From Trematomus loennbergii (Eukaryota > Chordata > Actinopteri > Perciformes > Nototheniidae): a stretch of 64,000 nt of DNA. Under the pieces are notes generated by a model. The model saw nothing but the letters and a program-made list of their open reading frames with translations, was not told the origin of the DNA and did no database searches. The stretch is from positions 262,001 through 326,000 of the forward strand of contig JAAOOA010000279.1 in the NCBI GenBank assembly GCA_012861695.1, read 5' to 3'. A program made the position numbers and the translations under genes. Below, in pieces: positions 40,001 through 55,000 of the stretch. How positions within the stretch are numbered: position 1 is the stretch's first letter; each line of letters opens with the position of its first letter.

Positions 40001-43000
40001 GAATGCAGCTCTGCATCATTAAATATACACAACTGAGGGGATGGAAAGTACATTTACTCAAGTATGATGTACTTTGAGAGTTTTGTTCTCATGCCACCTT
40101 CTACTTGTATTCCACCATGTTTTGCTTTAGTTATTCATTACTTTATATATGGAGTTTTACATTGTTTACTCAAGTACTGTACTTTTAAGGGTACGTCTAC
40201 TTTAGTGGAGTATTATATTTGTATGCCACGTTCTACTTGTACTCTACCACGTTTCAGAGTGTTTCCTCTTTACAGTTTATTTATCTGACAGCTTAAGTTA
40301 TTATTTACTTTACAATTGAAAAGGGCCCTCTTTAGGTTCATATAGTATTTAGTGTCTCTACTGGGATATGCTTCCATGCTTTAATATTTCAAAAGTTATA
40401 CATTGTTCTCGTACTGCCTGTGCTGCAGTCATCAAGTGTGAAGATTTGCCGGTTTTCCATTTCCATCAAAAATGTTATGAGCCAAAAACTCAATAAATAA
40501 TTGAAAAAAGTGATTGAAATCTACTGATGAAATATCTACTAGGATAACAGTAACTGGGGACACTTTCATTCATCTGTATTGAATCTGAATGAACTTGAGT
40601 ATTTCCCTGATTATACTACAGAACTTTAGTGGTAACAGAGTTTTTACCACCTGTGGTTTTAATACTTTTTACCTGAGTAAATGAAACCTTCTCCTCCTCT
40701 GCATACTTGCAAGCAGAGCCGAAAGTATAAAGATAGGAAATATCTACTTTTGCATGAAAACATTTGCAGTTGAATAGCTTTTTGGAAGAGATATAAGTTT
40801 GTGGCTACGTCGTTTAAACATGCAACACGTGAGTTGGTCAGGGAACGTGTCCAACTGTACGAATGTATAATTGTTCATTTCGACATGTCTGTGAAATGAT
40901 GTGATTATGCTTCAGATCAAACTCCAACCGAGATATGAGGTAGGTGAAAACTGCGGGCCAAGCAGCTCTGAATCATTTGTAATAATCACAATCATCTGCG
41001 TCAAACAGACAGTGATGCTAATCCCCCCCGACAGCGAATAACTCAGCGTTCTGGCTCTAATTTAAGTCGAACCACTCCTGGCTTTTTAAAGGGATTTTCT
41101 TGGGAAAATACTGAATGGCTCTTCCAATATCAGAGTACATGTGATAACAAAGGTATCCCAGCTGTAGCTGTGTACATGACAGGATGTATGATTACCTAGA
41201 AGAGCATCAGGACTGTTTGAGGCATATGATAGCTATGTGATTAACATGATGATTCAGCCTCTATGGAGATAGACATATGACAAGCATGCTCATTTCTGAC
41301 GTGGAGCTAATCTGAAGTAAACATTGAATACTGCTTTCTATTCCTCCATCTTGTGACTGTGTAACTCCCTCTCTTGGATATCAGCATGTGAAGGACACTG
41401 TTCAGGAACTAGTTGATGCTCTGTATGTGATGACTCCTTCCATTCTGGAGAGGATCAGAAACACATGGATCCTGAGATTGAAGCTCAAGCCGGGGACCAG
41501 GGAGATTTTTCTAACACATTTGGATCAGAGAGCGTCTGGTCTGCAGGCTGCTCTGTGTGAGAATGAGTTTTGGTGCGGTGGAAACATCGGCTTTTACCGG
41601 AGGGGTCGACGGGAGGAGAGTCAGGATCGTCCATCAGGGTGGTGTTCTCCTGTCCCGCCAGAGGAACACTCTCCCCTCCATCAAACATCCCAAACACGGC
41701 CACAGTGTACTTCGTTCCCGCCCTGAGGGAAGAAAGAAAGTAAAAAAAACATAAATCTAAATGTCTATAATGTGAAAAAATAAGCTCCTGGTATTTCAAA
41801 TGAAGGTCTCCTAAAAAAAAGAGAGGAGAGCTCATGCAGGAGAATTCTACCCAGATTCTAAGCTAAATGCTGCCGTGATTAAACTCCATATCATGTTCCA
41901 AACCACATCAAGGATTCTCTCTGAAACAGTATGGAGCTCAAACTCTTTCTCTCTCTCAGGTTTACCACAAGGTGAGTTCCTTTTGATTTCCTGCTTCTTC
42001 ACACATACTCTCTCCAGTACAGGTTAGCTCTGAGTGTTAGCATGCTAATGTAAACACAGACCATATTACTTCCAGAACACGTCTCATTGTTTCTGACAGC
42101 AACGTTTCTGATTGGCCCGTGGGTGTAAAGCCCGCCCACATTTTAGTAATGTGGTCATGACGCAGCAAATCTGGATCAGCTCCGTTGTTCCCCCGTTTTT
42201 AGAGATGTGGGTACGGAGGAAAAGAGAGAGGGTTTATTTCCTGACACTTATGTGTGTTTAAAAGACATAAAAAAGTGCATTTTGCATAATAGGAGACCTT
42301 TAACCAATCTACAGGAACCTTGTTAGAGAGTTCACCATGAAGTTGTTCATAATAATATTTTGCTTAAAAGTGCAAACATTAAAACACAAAAGGATAATAT
42401 GACCCTGTTTCAACAGATGTTGTTCATGAAACAAACACATTTCACATGTTGTTCTAGTTTACAGTAATTCTGTCTGAGTCAAACTGGCGTTACACCTCCG
42501 TTCTCAGTCCAGACAAGGGAGAATAAAACAGGAAGAGACAGTGGATCGTCACGATGCTGCCAGGAAGTTAATTTTAAAAAATGTACAGCGCTTCACTACA
42601 GCGGAGTCCAGGTTGTCTAAGTATGTTCGATAGCCAAAAGCTGGCATAGCATGAACTGCCAACTTGTTTGTCATTTAAGTCAGCCAGACTTTGAGTCTTT
42701 TAGTTTCTGAGAAGCTCAAAGACTATAGTTATACAGTTATTTCTGAATAAAAAGCACAAAAATCCTACAATCCTAGTTATACCCATCCCTAGCTGCTGGT
42801 ATAGACACCAAGGTAAGCAACATATTTCATTGGTTATCCATGTTGAATTAACCACAAGTATTAAAGGCTTAAGGGTCACCTGATAGTGGCGTCACTGGTT
42901 GAAAAGTCTCAGATTCCTGCCGTCCAGACTACAACACAGTCCCTGATTTTCAAACATCGAACCCTTCTCTCATCAAGGCATGACCTTTTTCAGAATATTT

Positions 43001-46000
43001 AAACAACTAGTAGTTAGAAAAAAGCTTACCTAAGTTCCTCTAGAACGACGGTGTTATCGTAGGGACCGACTAGAAGCTCCCCCAGGTCGATATCATTCCC
43101 ATCGGGGTGAAAGGTCACCTTGTATCCCTTCACTTCTCCGGGAGATGGATCCCAGGTGACCCTGAAACTGGTCTTAGTGGGTTCTGAGGTCTGAAGGTTC
43201 CTAGGAGCCTTGTAGGGCGACACTGAAATAAAAAGAACCCGGGAAGAACTTCAGGACAAACGTGTGCAGATCAAAAATTGAATAAAACACCATTGATTGG
43301 CAACGGTTTGGAAGGTCAGCCAGTCCCATTCAAGCTCATCAGTCCATAATACAATACCTTGAACCTGATTGGTTAAAGAAGCCCAGTGTCATGCCGTGTG
43401 TTAGTAATAATAGCGTGTGATTGAGCGTTGGTTTATCAACTGTGGTTTTAGTGTGCTGGTGCTTCTTTGCAGGGTTAAATAATATGCATCTTAACAAGTC
43501 GTTTAAACTGGAAGTCAGTCTTAAACTCTGGAACAAAAAGGGATACAAATCTGCAACTTGGACGACCTAATCATGTTCGTGTCCAACAAAGCATGAGTTG
43601 TGTTATCGTTTCTCTAGAAGAAAGTGACAAAATTGTCCGACAAGCCAATGTTTCTCCGTTAGTTTTGCAATAATGACATTTACTTGGAGATAGCAAGGAA
43701 ACCAGTTGAGGTCAGAGTCCTTAGCCTGACCAGAAAGGTTGGATTTTGGGGGAATTTAAACACATTTTCCTGTTTATGTGAAAGACAAATAAAGTCAAAA
43801 AGTTGAGAAGTGACCCTAACCCTAACCCTAATCCTAGTGAGACCAAAGAAACACATCCATTGGGTCACTGACTTGAACCAATATTAGCCCAAAAGTTAAA
43901 GCGAGTTTATTTTTCTATCTAAAAATGTGTTTAGCATTTCTGACATTTCATAGGAAAAAGTCCTTCAAAGTCAGTTTAGATGAAAGTCTAAATCCTGACT
44001 CTAAAGGTCTGATTTTGTGGGAATCAAACACATTTTCCAACGTTAAACGCAGTCAGATAAAGATGAGAAGTGACCCTAACCCTAACCCTAACCCTTGCAA
44101 CTGAAAACAACACATCCATTAGTTAGTCTTAGACTTTTTGTAAGTAGAACCAATATAAGCCCAAAAGTTAACCTGGAAACATCTAATTTTGTACCAAAAA
44201 GTGTCTATATCCTGACTATAAAGTCACAACGTTGATAAGTGACCCTAAACAAGGTCAAATAAAGTTACTACACACAGAAGCAATAACAACACATCCATTA
44301 GTTAGTCCAACTTTCTATAAGTAGGACCAATGCTAGCCCAAGATGTATGGTAAATGTAATGATATACCATATACTTGTAGCTGGTTAATGCTCCGTGACG
44401 TTTAGGCTATTTAACTGTGTTGTTCGATATCGGAGCTACTGGTTCTGCAACAACTTTCTACCCAGTAGCACTCGCCATGTACTCTAGATAATTGGGGCTG
44501 GAGTTTAACCAATATTTGGGGAGAGAGAGGTGGCATGACTGCTGTGGAAACCCGAAAAACTAGTTTGCATTCAGGCACCATCTCCAACCTAGACCTGGAA
44601 CTTCCTCTGTTTCCGAAAGCGTTGAAATCAGACCAACATTTCTACCTCTACATCATCTGCAAGTTTTGGCAACACTTTATATTAAGGTACACATATTCAC
44701 CATCAACTAGTTGTTAATTAACATGCATATTAGCAGTATATTGGCTCTTTATTGGTCATTATAAAACACATATTAATGCCTTATTATATAAGTAATAGGC
44801 CATTAGTTACGAGTTTTTCCTTAAAAACCTTCTAATTAGTGTTTATTTATTGTAAGTAAGGACGTTGTTGGACGTGAGTTTGGGTCTTAATATGCTTTGC
44901 TCAATATCTCCCATAATAACACCTAACAAATATGATCTATTCTGATGTAACAAGACATGAAACTATAAGTGTTAATTTTGTCAAAATAACTCAAAATTAG
45001 GTTTTTCTAACTCAGAATATGTTCCCTATTTTAAAGTGAAGTCTTGTTCATTTGTACTGTTTCTGATTTTATGTAAAGCGTCTTTGAGCATCAGGAAAAG
45101 CGCTATAAAAATCCAATGTATCATTATTATTATTATTATTATTAATATTATAACCAATAAGCTAGTAGTTTGACTCAAATAATGTTATATTTTAATATAT
45201 ATTTTTAATTATTTTTAATATTTTTCTAGTTCTCTACCTGTGTTTTTAATTCTTGTTTGTATGCACCACGACACCAAGTCAAATTCCTCGTACGTGTCAA
45301 CCTACCTGGTAATAAACCTGTTTCTGATTCTGATTCTTCTGATTCTGATATGCATGTTAATTAACAACCACTTGATGGTGAACATGTGTACCTTAATCTA
45401 AAGTGTTACCCAAGTGTTAAGAGTGAGCTCAGGTTTAAACGTCTTGTTTGGGATGTTTCGTGTTTCTGCGGTGTGCTGTTCTGTCAGAGGGTTGAATTAT
45501 GGACCAAAACGTACGTGTCGTTCCTACTCCTTGCCTTGCTTTTCCTTCCCCTCGCTTGTAGATGGGGTTCACGGTGATGGTGTAGGTGGTGGTGGGCTGC
45601 AGGCGCTTCATGACGGTGGAGCTGCTAGTCCCGGGGACCTTCAGGAACATTTCTTTCCCCCCGCCAAACGGAGAGTACTTCAGCCGATAATGTGCCACTT
45701 TTCCCGGCGCCGGCGTCCACGAGACTCTCATGGATCGCTCGGTCTCCTCCGACACCGCCAAGCTTTTACCGGCAGCAGAGGCTGAGAACAGAGATAAAAT
45801 ATATATATTATATTATAATGCCAACATTTTGTATTTTTAAATGTAATATAATATTTTTTCAAGGTTTTTTTGTAGCGCAGTAACAGGATGTATGATATCA
45901 TTTATTTATTTATTCATTCATTCATTTATTTATTTATTTTATGTATTCTTTTCTTTTCTTCTCAACCCATATATCTTCAATAATTTATACACATATAGAT

Positions 46001-49000
46001 CAAAATTCATGATATGTTTATAGAATAAATAATGTTTACATTTGTTGCCAATATTTAGATTAATTTAAATCTTAAATAATGCTTTAAAATATATTTTTAT
46101 TTATTTATATTTATTATTGGAAATACATACAATAATATATATATTTTACCCCATATTTAGCCTTTTATGAATATTGTGCTTCCTGTGATTTGAATATTGC
46201 ACTTCACCATAATGCGATGATAAAATGTTGATGTTGTCTTACTCCAATTAAACCTCATTATCATCATTAACATGTTTTGTATGCACATGATTATATTGTA
46301 CACACATATTCTTTTGGGGGTTGTTAAACTTCCATAAACAGCTAGTTATTTTTTATCAAAAACCCTCAAATCAACCCTTGTTCTCTATTTCCAGGCCAAG
46401 TGTGATTTCCCTTTATATCCCTCCGTAATGTGTGTTTAACTGCAGGCATAAATGTTGAGTAATCCCACCAGCGTCATGCCAAGACTAATTGGTAATGAAT
46501 TAGGCGTTCACTCAGAAATGATCTATTGGCGAGGAAATGTTAACCACATTTTCCCTCAGAAACAAAGATATGAAATCAACTTATTCCGATAATTCTGCTA
46601 GTGATTACAAAAAGAAAACTCTGCAAGGGAAAAATATGTAACTTTAACGATCCCTAGGAACGTTTTTCAGACCGCTTGATTTTTGTTTTATTGGCGGAAA
46701 GAAACATGGCATCCAACTTTTCAATGTGTTGTTGGCAAGCCCCCAGGAAGTGCGCCGGACTCTGATGAAAATATTCGTTGTGTCCAAACGGCGGTACTGC
46801 AACTTCCGTATCAGTCCGTGACGTCACTGGGCCCAGAAATACTTTTTCCCATTGATTAACATTGGGAAAGAAACGTCTGTAAATTAGCTGATTTTAACTA
46901 AATAAACTACCCAGTATGAACTATTTTATAGCCCTTATTAGAATCATTCGGTCCTTAAAGTTGTAAAATGCACTAAAAGCCGAATCTGGATTTATTTTCT
47001 CTCTCCATTCATTCTAGTGAGCCAAGAGTGGGAGCTCGGGGGGGGAGCTTATTTATTTATTGTTATTTATAATTACTTTATTTGTACTGTATTATTATTA
47101 TATTGTTTCCTTTATTATGACATTTTTCTACCCTCTATTTTATCGTTTATCTTTTTAGATTTATTTATTTTTAAGTGTTTGATTTGTCTACATTTCGTCT
47201 TGCTGTGGGTCGCCTGTTTGTGAAGATTTAAACTATCTGATTCCTCATGTTTTACAATATAATAAGTAATGCGGTGAAGTTTCTAGGGCGTGTCTTCTCT
47301 AATGCAACGTGTATTCAAAATACGTCATTCACTCGCCACACACACATTGAACCAATATCCCCTCACTCATGAATTTGGATATTTCAGAGAGCGTTAAACA
47401 GCAGAACTGTCAACACTTCAACGTGACACTCCCATTTACAGTTTGAAAATAATCAACAATGAATATCCTGATTAGACGAGAGAGAAGAAGAATGCCTAAT
47501 ATATGATTATGCAAGCTCTGAAATCCATTTTCTACTGAAACAAAGGAAGTATTGATTAGATTCTGGCTCATATTGGTGTTGCATGCACTTCCTAAACATC
47601 CCTCAGAGGGGTACAAATCTAGCTCATGAACTCACCACCAACTTTTATTCACCTTTCCTGGGCTGCAGAAGGGATTTAAATGCACCTTAACCTCCAAGCT
47701 GTTCAGTAGAGCTGCTCTGTCCTTAATTTAAGTATTTGTTGAAGTTCTGCTGCATGCACTTATTCTTCTTTTATCGTTTAATGTAAAGCATGTTATTACC
47801 AAGTTTTTAAAAGTGCCACATAGCCTTACTTATGATTAGTTAGGCAACTTAACCAATAGTGTATTTTGGGGAAATTCCCAACAGAAATGCTCCTTTCTTT
47901 GCACCCACAACCACGAAAAACCCCCCAAAAATTGTGTAAATTGCAGTTCAACTTTTGGGCTTGTTTGCACTGTGTTTGTGAACATAGTGGTGCAGGAATG
48001 AGTCCCTAAAACCTCCAAATGAGTCAGCTATATCAAAATGAGTCAGCATTTTATTTTGACATTATCAGCAACAAATACTGTCCTGAAGGTTGGCCGTCAA
48101 CGCCATTACACGCTACCTTCATTAAGAATATAGTGGTGCAGGAATGAGTCTTAAAACCTGGGAATGAGTCAGCATTTTCTGTGTTCTTACCGTCAGTGGT
48201 TTCCTGTCCAATGAGCGGTTCGCTGTCTCTCTGCTCGTATGCGGCGATCACAGAAACTTGGTAAAGCGTCTCCGGACTCAAACCCTCCAGAACGGTTTCG
48301 GTTTCGTCTCCCGGCACCGTTTTATCTCCGGCATCTTCCGAAAACAGCGACTTCCATCGGATTCGGTACATCTTCACATTCCCGGGAGCCGCTGTCCACG
48401 ACGCCTTGAAGCTGGATTCAGTCACGTCGCTGGTGGCCAGGTTTTTAGGAGGGCCCACCTCTGAAAAACAACAAGGGAATTGTGCTTTTAGTTTTAGTTA
48501 TTTTTGATTCATTAGTTATCGAAGTTTTGTGTCTTTTGAACGTAGATTTTTCTTTTATCGCAGGACAAGTAACCTTGATAAGGCATTCCGAGACAAAAGT
48601 ATCGCAGGACATAATTAACGTGTAACGCAAGAGGAAATCATAAGAGATATAAAATAACGTAAGTAAGTAACGAAAGTAACCTGGAACAAAGAGCAACACA
48701 GAATGAAAGCAACGGAGAATGTAAGTAACGTAGGCAAGAGTAACGTAGGGCAAGAGTAATGTAGGACAAGAGTAAGGTAGGACGAAACTAACGATTTATG
48801 GCAGTTTTGTGTCTTATGAACGTAGATTTTTCTTGATATGATTATTCCATTTTTTATCAATTATGATTGTTTATAGATCTTTACGGTCATCTTTATATTT
48901 TTCTTACTTTCTAATTGCTCATTTCTATTTTGAGATGTTTCTATTTTAGAATTGTTCATTTTTACTCTTTTAATTAGTTATTATGTGCAATGCCTTGTTT

Positions 49001-52000
49001 TGTTTTATGCTGCTGCTGCAACAACAAAACATTCCCAAATTGGGATTAATAAAGTACATTTTATCTTATCTTATCTTCATTTATTGTTTCAAGGTATTTA
49101 GATTTTTCGGAGCAATAATTTCAATAGTATTTTTAAGGATAAACTCATCAATAGTGCCATCAAATTCCCTAAATGACCTCCCAGACACAAAACAGTTTCA
49201 ATTTATTTCGCAATACTGACATTTAGGGAGAATGTCCTTAAGGAAAGTTCAAATAAAAGTCCTTGTGATGACCACAAAGGGATGATTTGATTCTGGGGAA
49301 ATGTAAACAAATATTCCAAATCAACTTGAGTCGGATAAAAGACCATCAAGGAGATTAGCCTCAGTTCGATAAATTACTGTATGCAATAAAGCAAAGAAAC
49401 ACATCCATGAGTTGTCCAATTAATGGACCCACAAGTAAATATTTCTTAAGGATTCGTTCCCTGACTTTGTGAACAATGGTGCCTTAAAATTCCCTACATT
49501 TCCTCCCAAAAACAGATGTTTTAAATCTCAACTGTAAGCAATTTCTCTTATACCGTAAAGGCAGTGTGGTTGTTTTTTCTTGAATTCGTTCCATTATCTT
49601 CATTTTCTTCTCCTTAAAACAAAGGAACAATCTTCAATTTTGTAAAGTGGGAACTATTAAAAGGCCGGGGAGTGAACAGAAGAATTGAAGAAGTCTCCAC
49701 AGCTATAAAGGGCAGAGACGCCTGGAGAACAATCCAATATTTGAAATATTTCTGAGGACATTTCGGCTTCATTAGTGAGTTCAGAGCGTGCGGAGACAGG
49801 AGCCGAGGGAGAGGAGAGACATAAAGCATGTCGTGAACTCAAAGTGTCCGCGACGCCCACGAGAGGAAGAAATGTCTTTATTGGGTTTTATTTATTGGAC
49901 ATCTTCATCAAATCAGAGCTTCCTACTGTAAATGTCATTTTACAGACATTTTACAGTTTTACCTTCTAACTAGCTAGCCTCTAGAGACATAACTTCATAA
50001 CTTGCTTTCTTATGGGTTATGAAATATGTGTTTTAATATCCCAATGTTTGAGTTTATTACTTTGGTTATTTCTGTGGTTTTGGCATCAAGGTTTTACTTG
50101 AAATAGCAGCCGATGATGGATGTTAAAACGGGACAGTTTGGGTAAGAATTATCCTAAGATGTATGCTAGTTATCTATCTTCTGTTTTCTCTTCTATATAC
50201 GTTTTATTTACAGATATTGTATCGTGGTCGTCATTGAAAAAAAGGTATATTATAAGGCATGTTTCTTTGTCTTATTTATTTTACACTGTATGTGAAAATA
50301 TGTATGGACAAACGTCAATAAGTCAACAAATAAAAAAAAAGATTCAGCTGTGATTTTCTTTAAATATCCAGTTTTAAGACACTAGTATATTCTCTTCTTG
50401 TCTGTGCATTTCTCCGAGATAAAGCTCCTTTTGTGCAGGTTAACTGTTCTTTCTGCCAAAGTAATATCTTATAATGTCCATTCATTTCACCCTGACTCCG
50501 ACTAACCCAAAACAGACCCTAAATCGACCCTTGTTGAGTTGATGGAGTAACTGAATCGCATCGCTATACCAAAATGTGCTCACTCAGAAACTGCTCCGTA
50601 CTGAGAGTTACATTACAAACATCATGACCTCAACTTTCTGATGGCTGCGGCTCACAGAAGCCAAAACCCTTAAAGATGTATTTAAATAAATATAATTTCC
50701 CACCACAGGGGCTCGTGTTTCTGCAGGCAGACATTTGGTCACTTTCCCATACAGACACAGGAAATATTTGTGAAAGATGGAAAAGGAGGAGGAAGAGGGA
50801 GAGGCATGTCAAATGATAATCTTTCTGGAGTTATAGATGGTGACAGCATGTACAGTGGGAAATAAAGTTTCCACAACGTGATGATTAGCACAGAATATCA
50901 CATCCCTTTCATCACATAAGAAGAAAAGAAAAACTTTCAATTTGACAGGTTTCATTACTTTCTGACTGAGAAAACACATCAAACTTGATGTTGCTTTGGA
51001 TGTGTTTGACTTCATAAATGTGCATGTATTAGTTTATTTCCGTGTGTGTTTTCAGAGCGGCCGTCACTCAGTCTTCACCACAAAGACGCCGCTGCAGCCG
51101 CCATTAGCTCGAAGCCGCTGCCAGTTTTGATCTGCTTCAAGGAGCGCTGTCTCTCAAAGCTGAGAGCCGAGTCTGGAGGAGAATACCAGCCACAGACAGT
51201 CTTCAGATGCAGAGTGGAATATCTGGCAGTCTGCAGACCTCAAATGCACTCAGACCTATTTTTCCAGAATCAGTGAAGAGGCAGATCTGAACAAAACCGC
51301 AGGATATGTAATGATATTTCCACTGTTCTGCATCCATCTATCTGAACAGCTTTAGAGAGAGATGATCTTTTTTTGGACAAAGCAAATCCATGTATGGAAA
51401 TTTGAAGACGCTCTCCAAAATGTTTAAAGTCGGAAAACATGTTTCTGGACTGGGTTAACAAAAAAAGCGGAGGAAACAAAATGGTGTTTTTTACATTTAA
51501 CAAAGCAAATCAATATATGGAAATGTAAAGAAGCTAAGAAGGATTGTTGTAATTAAAAAGCCTACAAATACATGTCCGACTATCGCATAAAGTAAAATGT
51601 TCTCTCCACACTGAATCCATTAATGCACTTTACTGTTACTTTTACAAACCAGCTGTGTGCTCGAAGACTAAGGAGACATTACCTCTGAGTCTGATGGATG
51701 CTACTTGCAGTCTTCCCATGTCTTTAATCAGAAAACACATGTTTTATGGTGTAATGTACACTGGAAATGATATGCAAACATAGCCAACAGCAAGAAGTAG
51801 CCTACTAATAAGGTGTCAGTAGCAGTTTTTAACTCCCTAGCGATCTCCCTCAAGCCAGCTGCTTCCTTATTTGGGGTTTTGTAGTAAAGAATAGTCATGA
51901 ACGCCTCATTTCAGTCATTCCTAACGCATTGCAACGTGAGTGACTACGATAAACAGAAACAGGAAGTCCGAAAGAAACACGAAACCTGTGTCGCTTGCAG

Positions 52001-55000
52001 CCAGAGGAAATTCCAACACAAAAATGCAATCAATTATATTTAGTTGCTGACACTTGTTTGCATTTGGGAGTTAAAAGATGGAGTTACGTTTGCAAAGTTT
52101 CCATTTAGTAACGTCACGTCATAGGGGTCCAAAATCTAGAAGTCCTGCTTAATATCAAAGTTTGTGGGGTCTTTCCAAATGAGTGTGGACTTGGTGACAA
52201 AAAGCAGATGCAGAGTCTTTACAGTCCATCAGCTGCAGACAGGTTTACACTAACGAGCGAAACAGTTCTCATTTATACAAATGTCATCGGACTTTATCCT
52301 TGGATCTGCTGTGCCGTTTGTTTGATCGAATCTCCCGGGAGCATTTATACGGTAGTGTTTGCCCTGAATTCCCTTTGATTTATCACCCAGAAAGCATTGC
52401 AACCTGCTGCTTTTTTTGGCACGCGGGAGAGTTTTCCATTTTAACTCTAATTTGGTCATAAACAGAAATGCCCTTGTGCCCAGACACACCTTTATACGTG
52501 CTCCTACTGTACAGTAAAGGGTTTTACAATAAGAAAGTGTGAGCTCACTGGAGTTTAATAACGGTACAGTGTCAGGGCAGTTTTCCACTGGTTTAGCCCT
52601 GCATATGAGGGAAACAAAGGTATGTCTGGAGGCATTTGCAACACAATGCAGAACTGGACCTTGAACGCAACACAGTGGAACAAAAATGCCCTGTCCTGTG
52701 CCAGTAAGGGAAAAAGTACAGAAAAAACCTGAAGCAATTGGGAAAAAGGACACAGAGGAGGTTGTATTGAATGCACGTGGACAACACTATTAAATTCCAG
52801 GCAAGCCTTTACAAGCTGGAAGGAAAATCTAAGAAAGAGAGACAAGAAATTAAGAGACGGGGAAAGAGAGGAATTAGTAAAAATACGAGGGTAGATGGGA
52901 AAGACATAAGGTGAGAAACAGACACATGGAGACGGAGACATAAACACAGGAAGACAGAAATAGCAATGAGTCAGTCCTCCCGACTCTGAGCTGCATTCCT
53001 GTCCGGTCTTGCTGTTTCTCATCTCTACCTGCTGATGTGTCCACTTTTACTTTTACTCTCACTGTCTGTGCCTTAAAAAGCTCTCCGCTGTGTGAGAGGC
53101 ACCAGTGAGCAACCGTCACCGAGGGCCACTTACAAAAACATGTACGAGTGATACAGGAGCTTCAGATTGATTATAATAAGGGGAAATATGAAGGGTGTAT
53201 TTCAAGCTTGTTATGTCATTAAGTTATTGGGCTTTTTTGTTATCAACTAAGATTTGTTTGAAAATGTTTCCAATTGTAATTGACTTCATTTAGTTTAAAA
53301 GTGGGATTATTAACACATGAATACTGTGTAATATATTTTTACATATATATTTAAGAAGTACAAGCACAAGTTTCATTTGTGGGACGTATTTCATTATACT
53401 TTTTGAACTAGCTGAGGGCCGATTCAAAATGGGACGCATTTGGCCCCCGGGCCGTAGTTTGGACACCTCATCATAAGAGGGTTAGGTCTAACATGATAGC
53501 ATCGTTAGCCCTTTTACTGCATCACTGATATGATGGATGGGATTTGAATCAAACCTTCTTATTTTTAATCGTCACTTTTAACTGATCCTGACCCAACACC
53601 TCTCGCCCTTCTTGGACCATACTTTAGTCCTTTGGGGTTCGGAGACCATTGTACCAAATCATGACTGTGTGTTCAATTAATCAAATAGCAAGTGCAGATC
53701 ATTACAGAATGCTCTCTAAAATGAACGGTAGCTTCTTTTTGCCACTAGTTTATGAATTAGATGCATGTATACATGTTATTTATGGTGCTGGGAGACCCAG
53801 GAAACCACTATTGCTAACATTATGTAGCCGAGGTGGCTAGTATGAAAACTGTTCAGCGTTTCTACAATCTAAGAGCTCCATGTGGTACCAAAAGAGCATT
53901 TTGCCAGACTTGGGACACACTAATGCACAGCACATGTAAGTACAAGAAGTACACGATTTGAAACACAGCATTGGTTTTTATCACGACTAGCATGAAACCT
54001 GAAGAAAACCAACCCCCAATGGCGAAGAGAAAGACCGAAACTCAGGTTTTCAGGACCAAATGTGCAGAAAGTGTGCTGTTCCTCCAGACATTATCCAGAG
54101 ATCCTACAGCTTTATTAAGTAGCTGCAAGGGTCAGTGTGACATGAATTATGTGTCTGCAAAGATTAAGGCTGAATGATCTTAACCCAATTGGTGTAAATC
54201 TGTGTGCAGGAAGGACGGACAAAAGCTAAGAAAATAGGGCCCAGATGGTAAAGAAATTGATTATATTTCACATCACGCCTTTTTAAAACGACATCTTTCA
54301 TCTCCTTCCTCTCTTTTCCTTCTTCTTCTTTGTGTATTAGTCCTCTCCTGTAACAATAAGCCTCTCTGGGTATTGAGAGTTACATCAAAAGAAAGCCATG
54401 TTCAAACATTAACCTGCATCGAATGTTTGCCCTGTTTGTTTTTACAAGCCGGTTTTTGTAGATCTTCCAGGACTTATTCATAGCAATTACAGCAAACCTC
54501 AGACATTAGCTGTGGTTGTTGCAGCCATAATAGAAAAGCATAAAGAAAATCCTTAATCTGTGGGATCAGCGGGTCACAGCTGCGTGCCAGAAATAATAAC
54601 TAGCTTCAAAATGACCAGACTTTATTCTACGTGTCTGCGTTCGCTGCGTTGACAGATGTTAGATGTAACAGACAGATATCTCTATGTGTGTTTATTCACT
54701 GTATCTGGTAGAACGTGCATTACTCATCATTGTAATAGGTTTTGGAAAGTGTTGCTGTGCTTTTGAGGTCATGCACTCACACTTTCTGCAGAGATGCATC
54801 TCGATTTAGAAAGAAATACAGAATGTGTTCCTTAAAGCCTGAAATAATATATGTTTTTATGAACAATAATGAATTAAATGACTCCATATGAAGGGAAATT
54901 GTTGCTTAAGATTACCAACCAATATGCGAGCTCTACTGAGTTTTTTAAGCCTCTTTTAGCTCCTAGTTTTGCTTCAGTCACAGTGTTTCCAGCAGCAAAC

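Noticed and set aside
52250..52753. 167-codon minus-strand frame as a nested gene
   Set aside because: No domain, signal or family resemblance recognised and another long frame overlaps it; at this length in less AT-rich DNA it can be chance.
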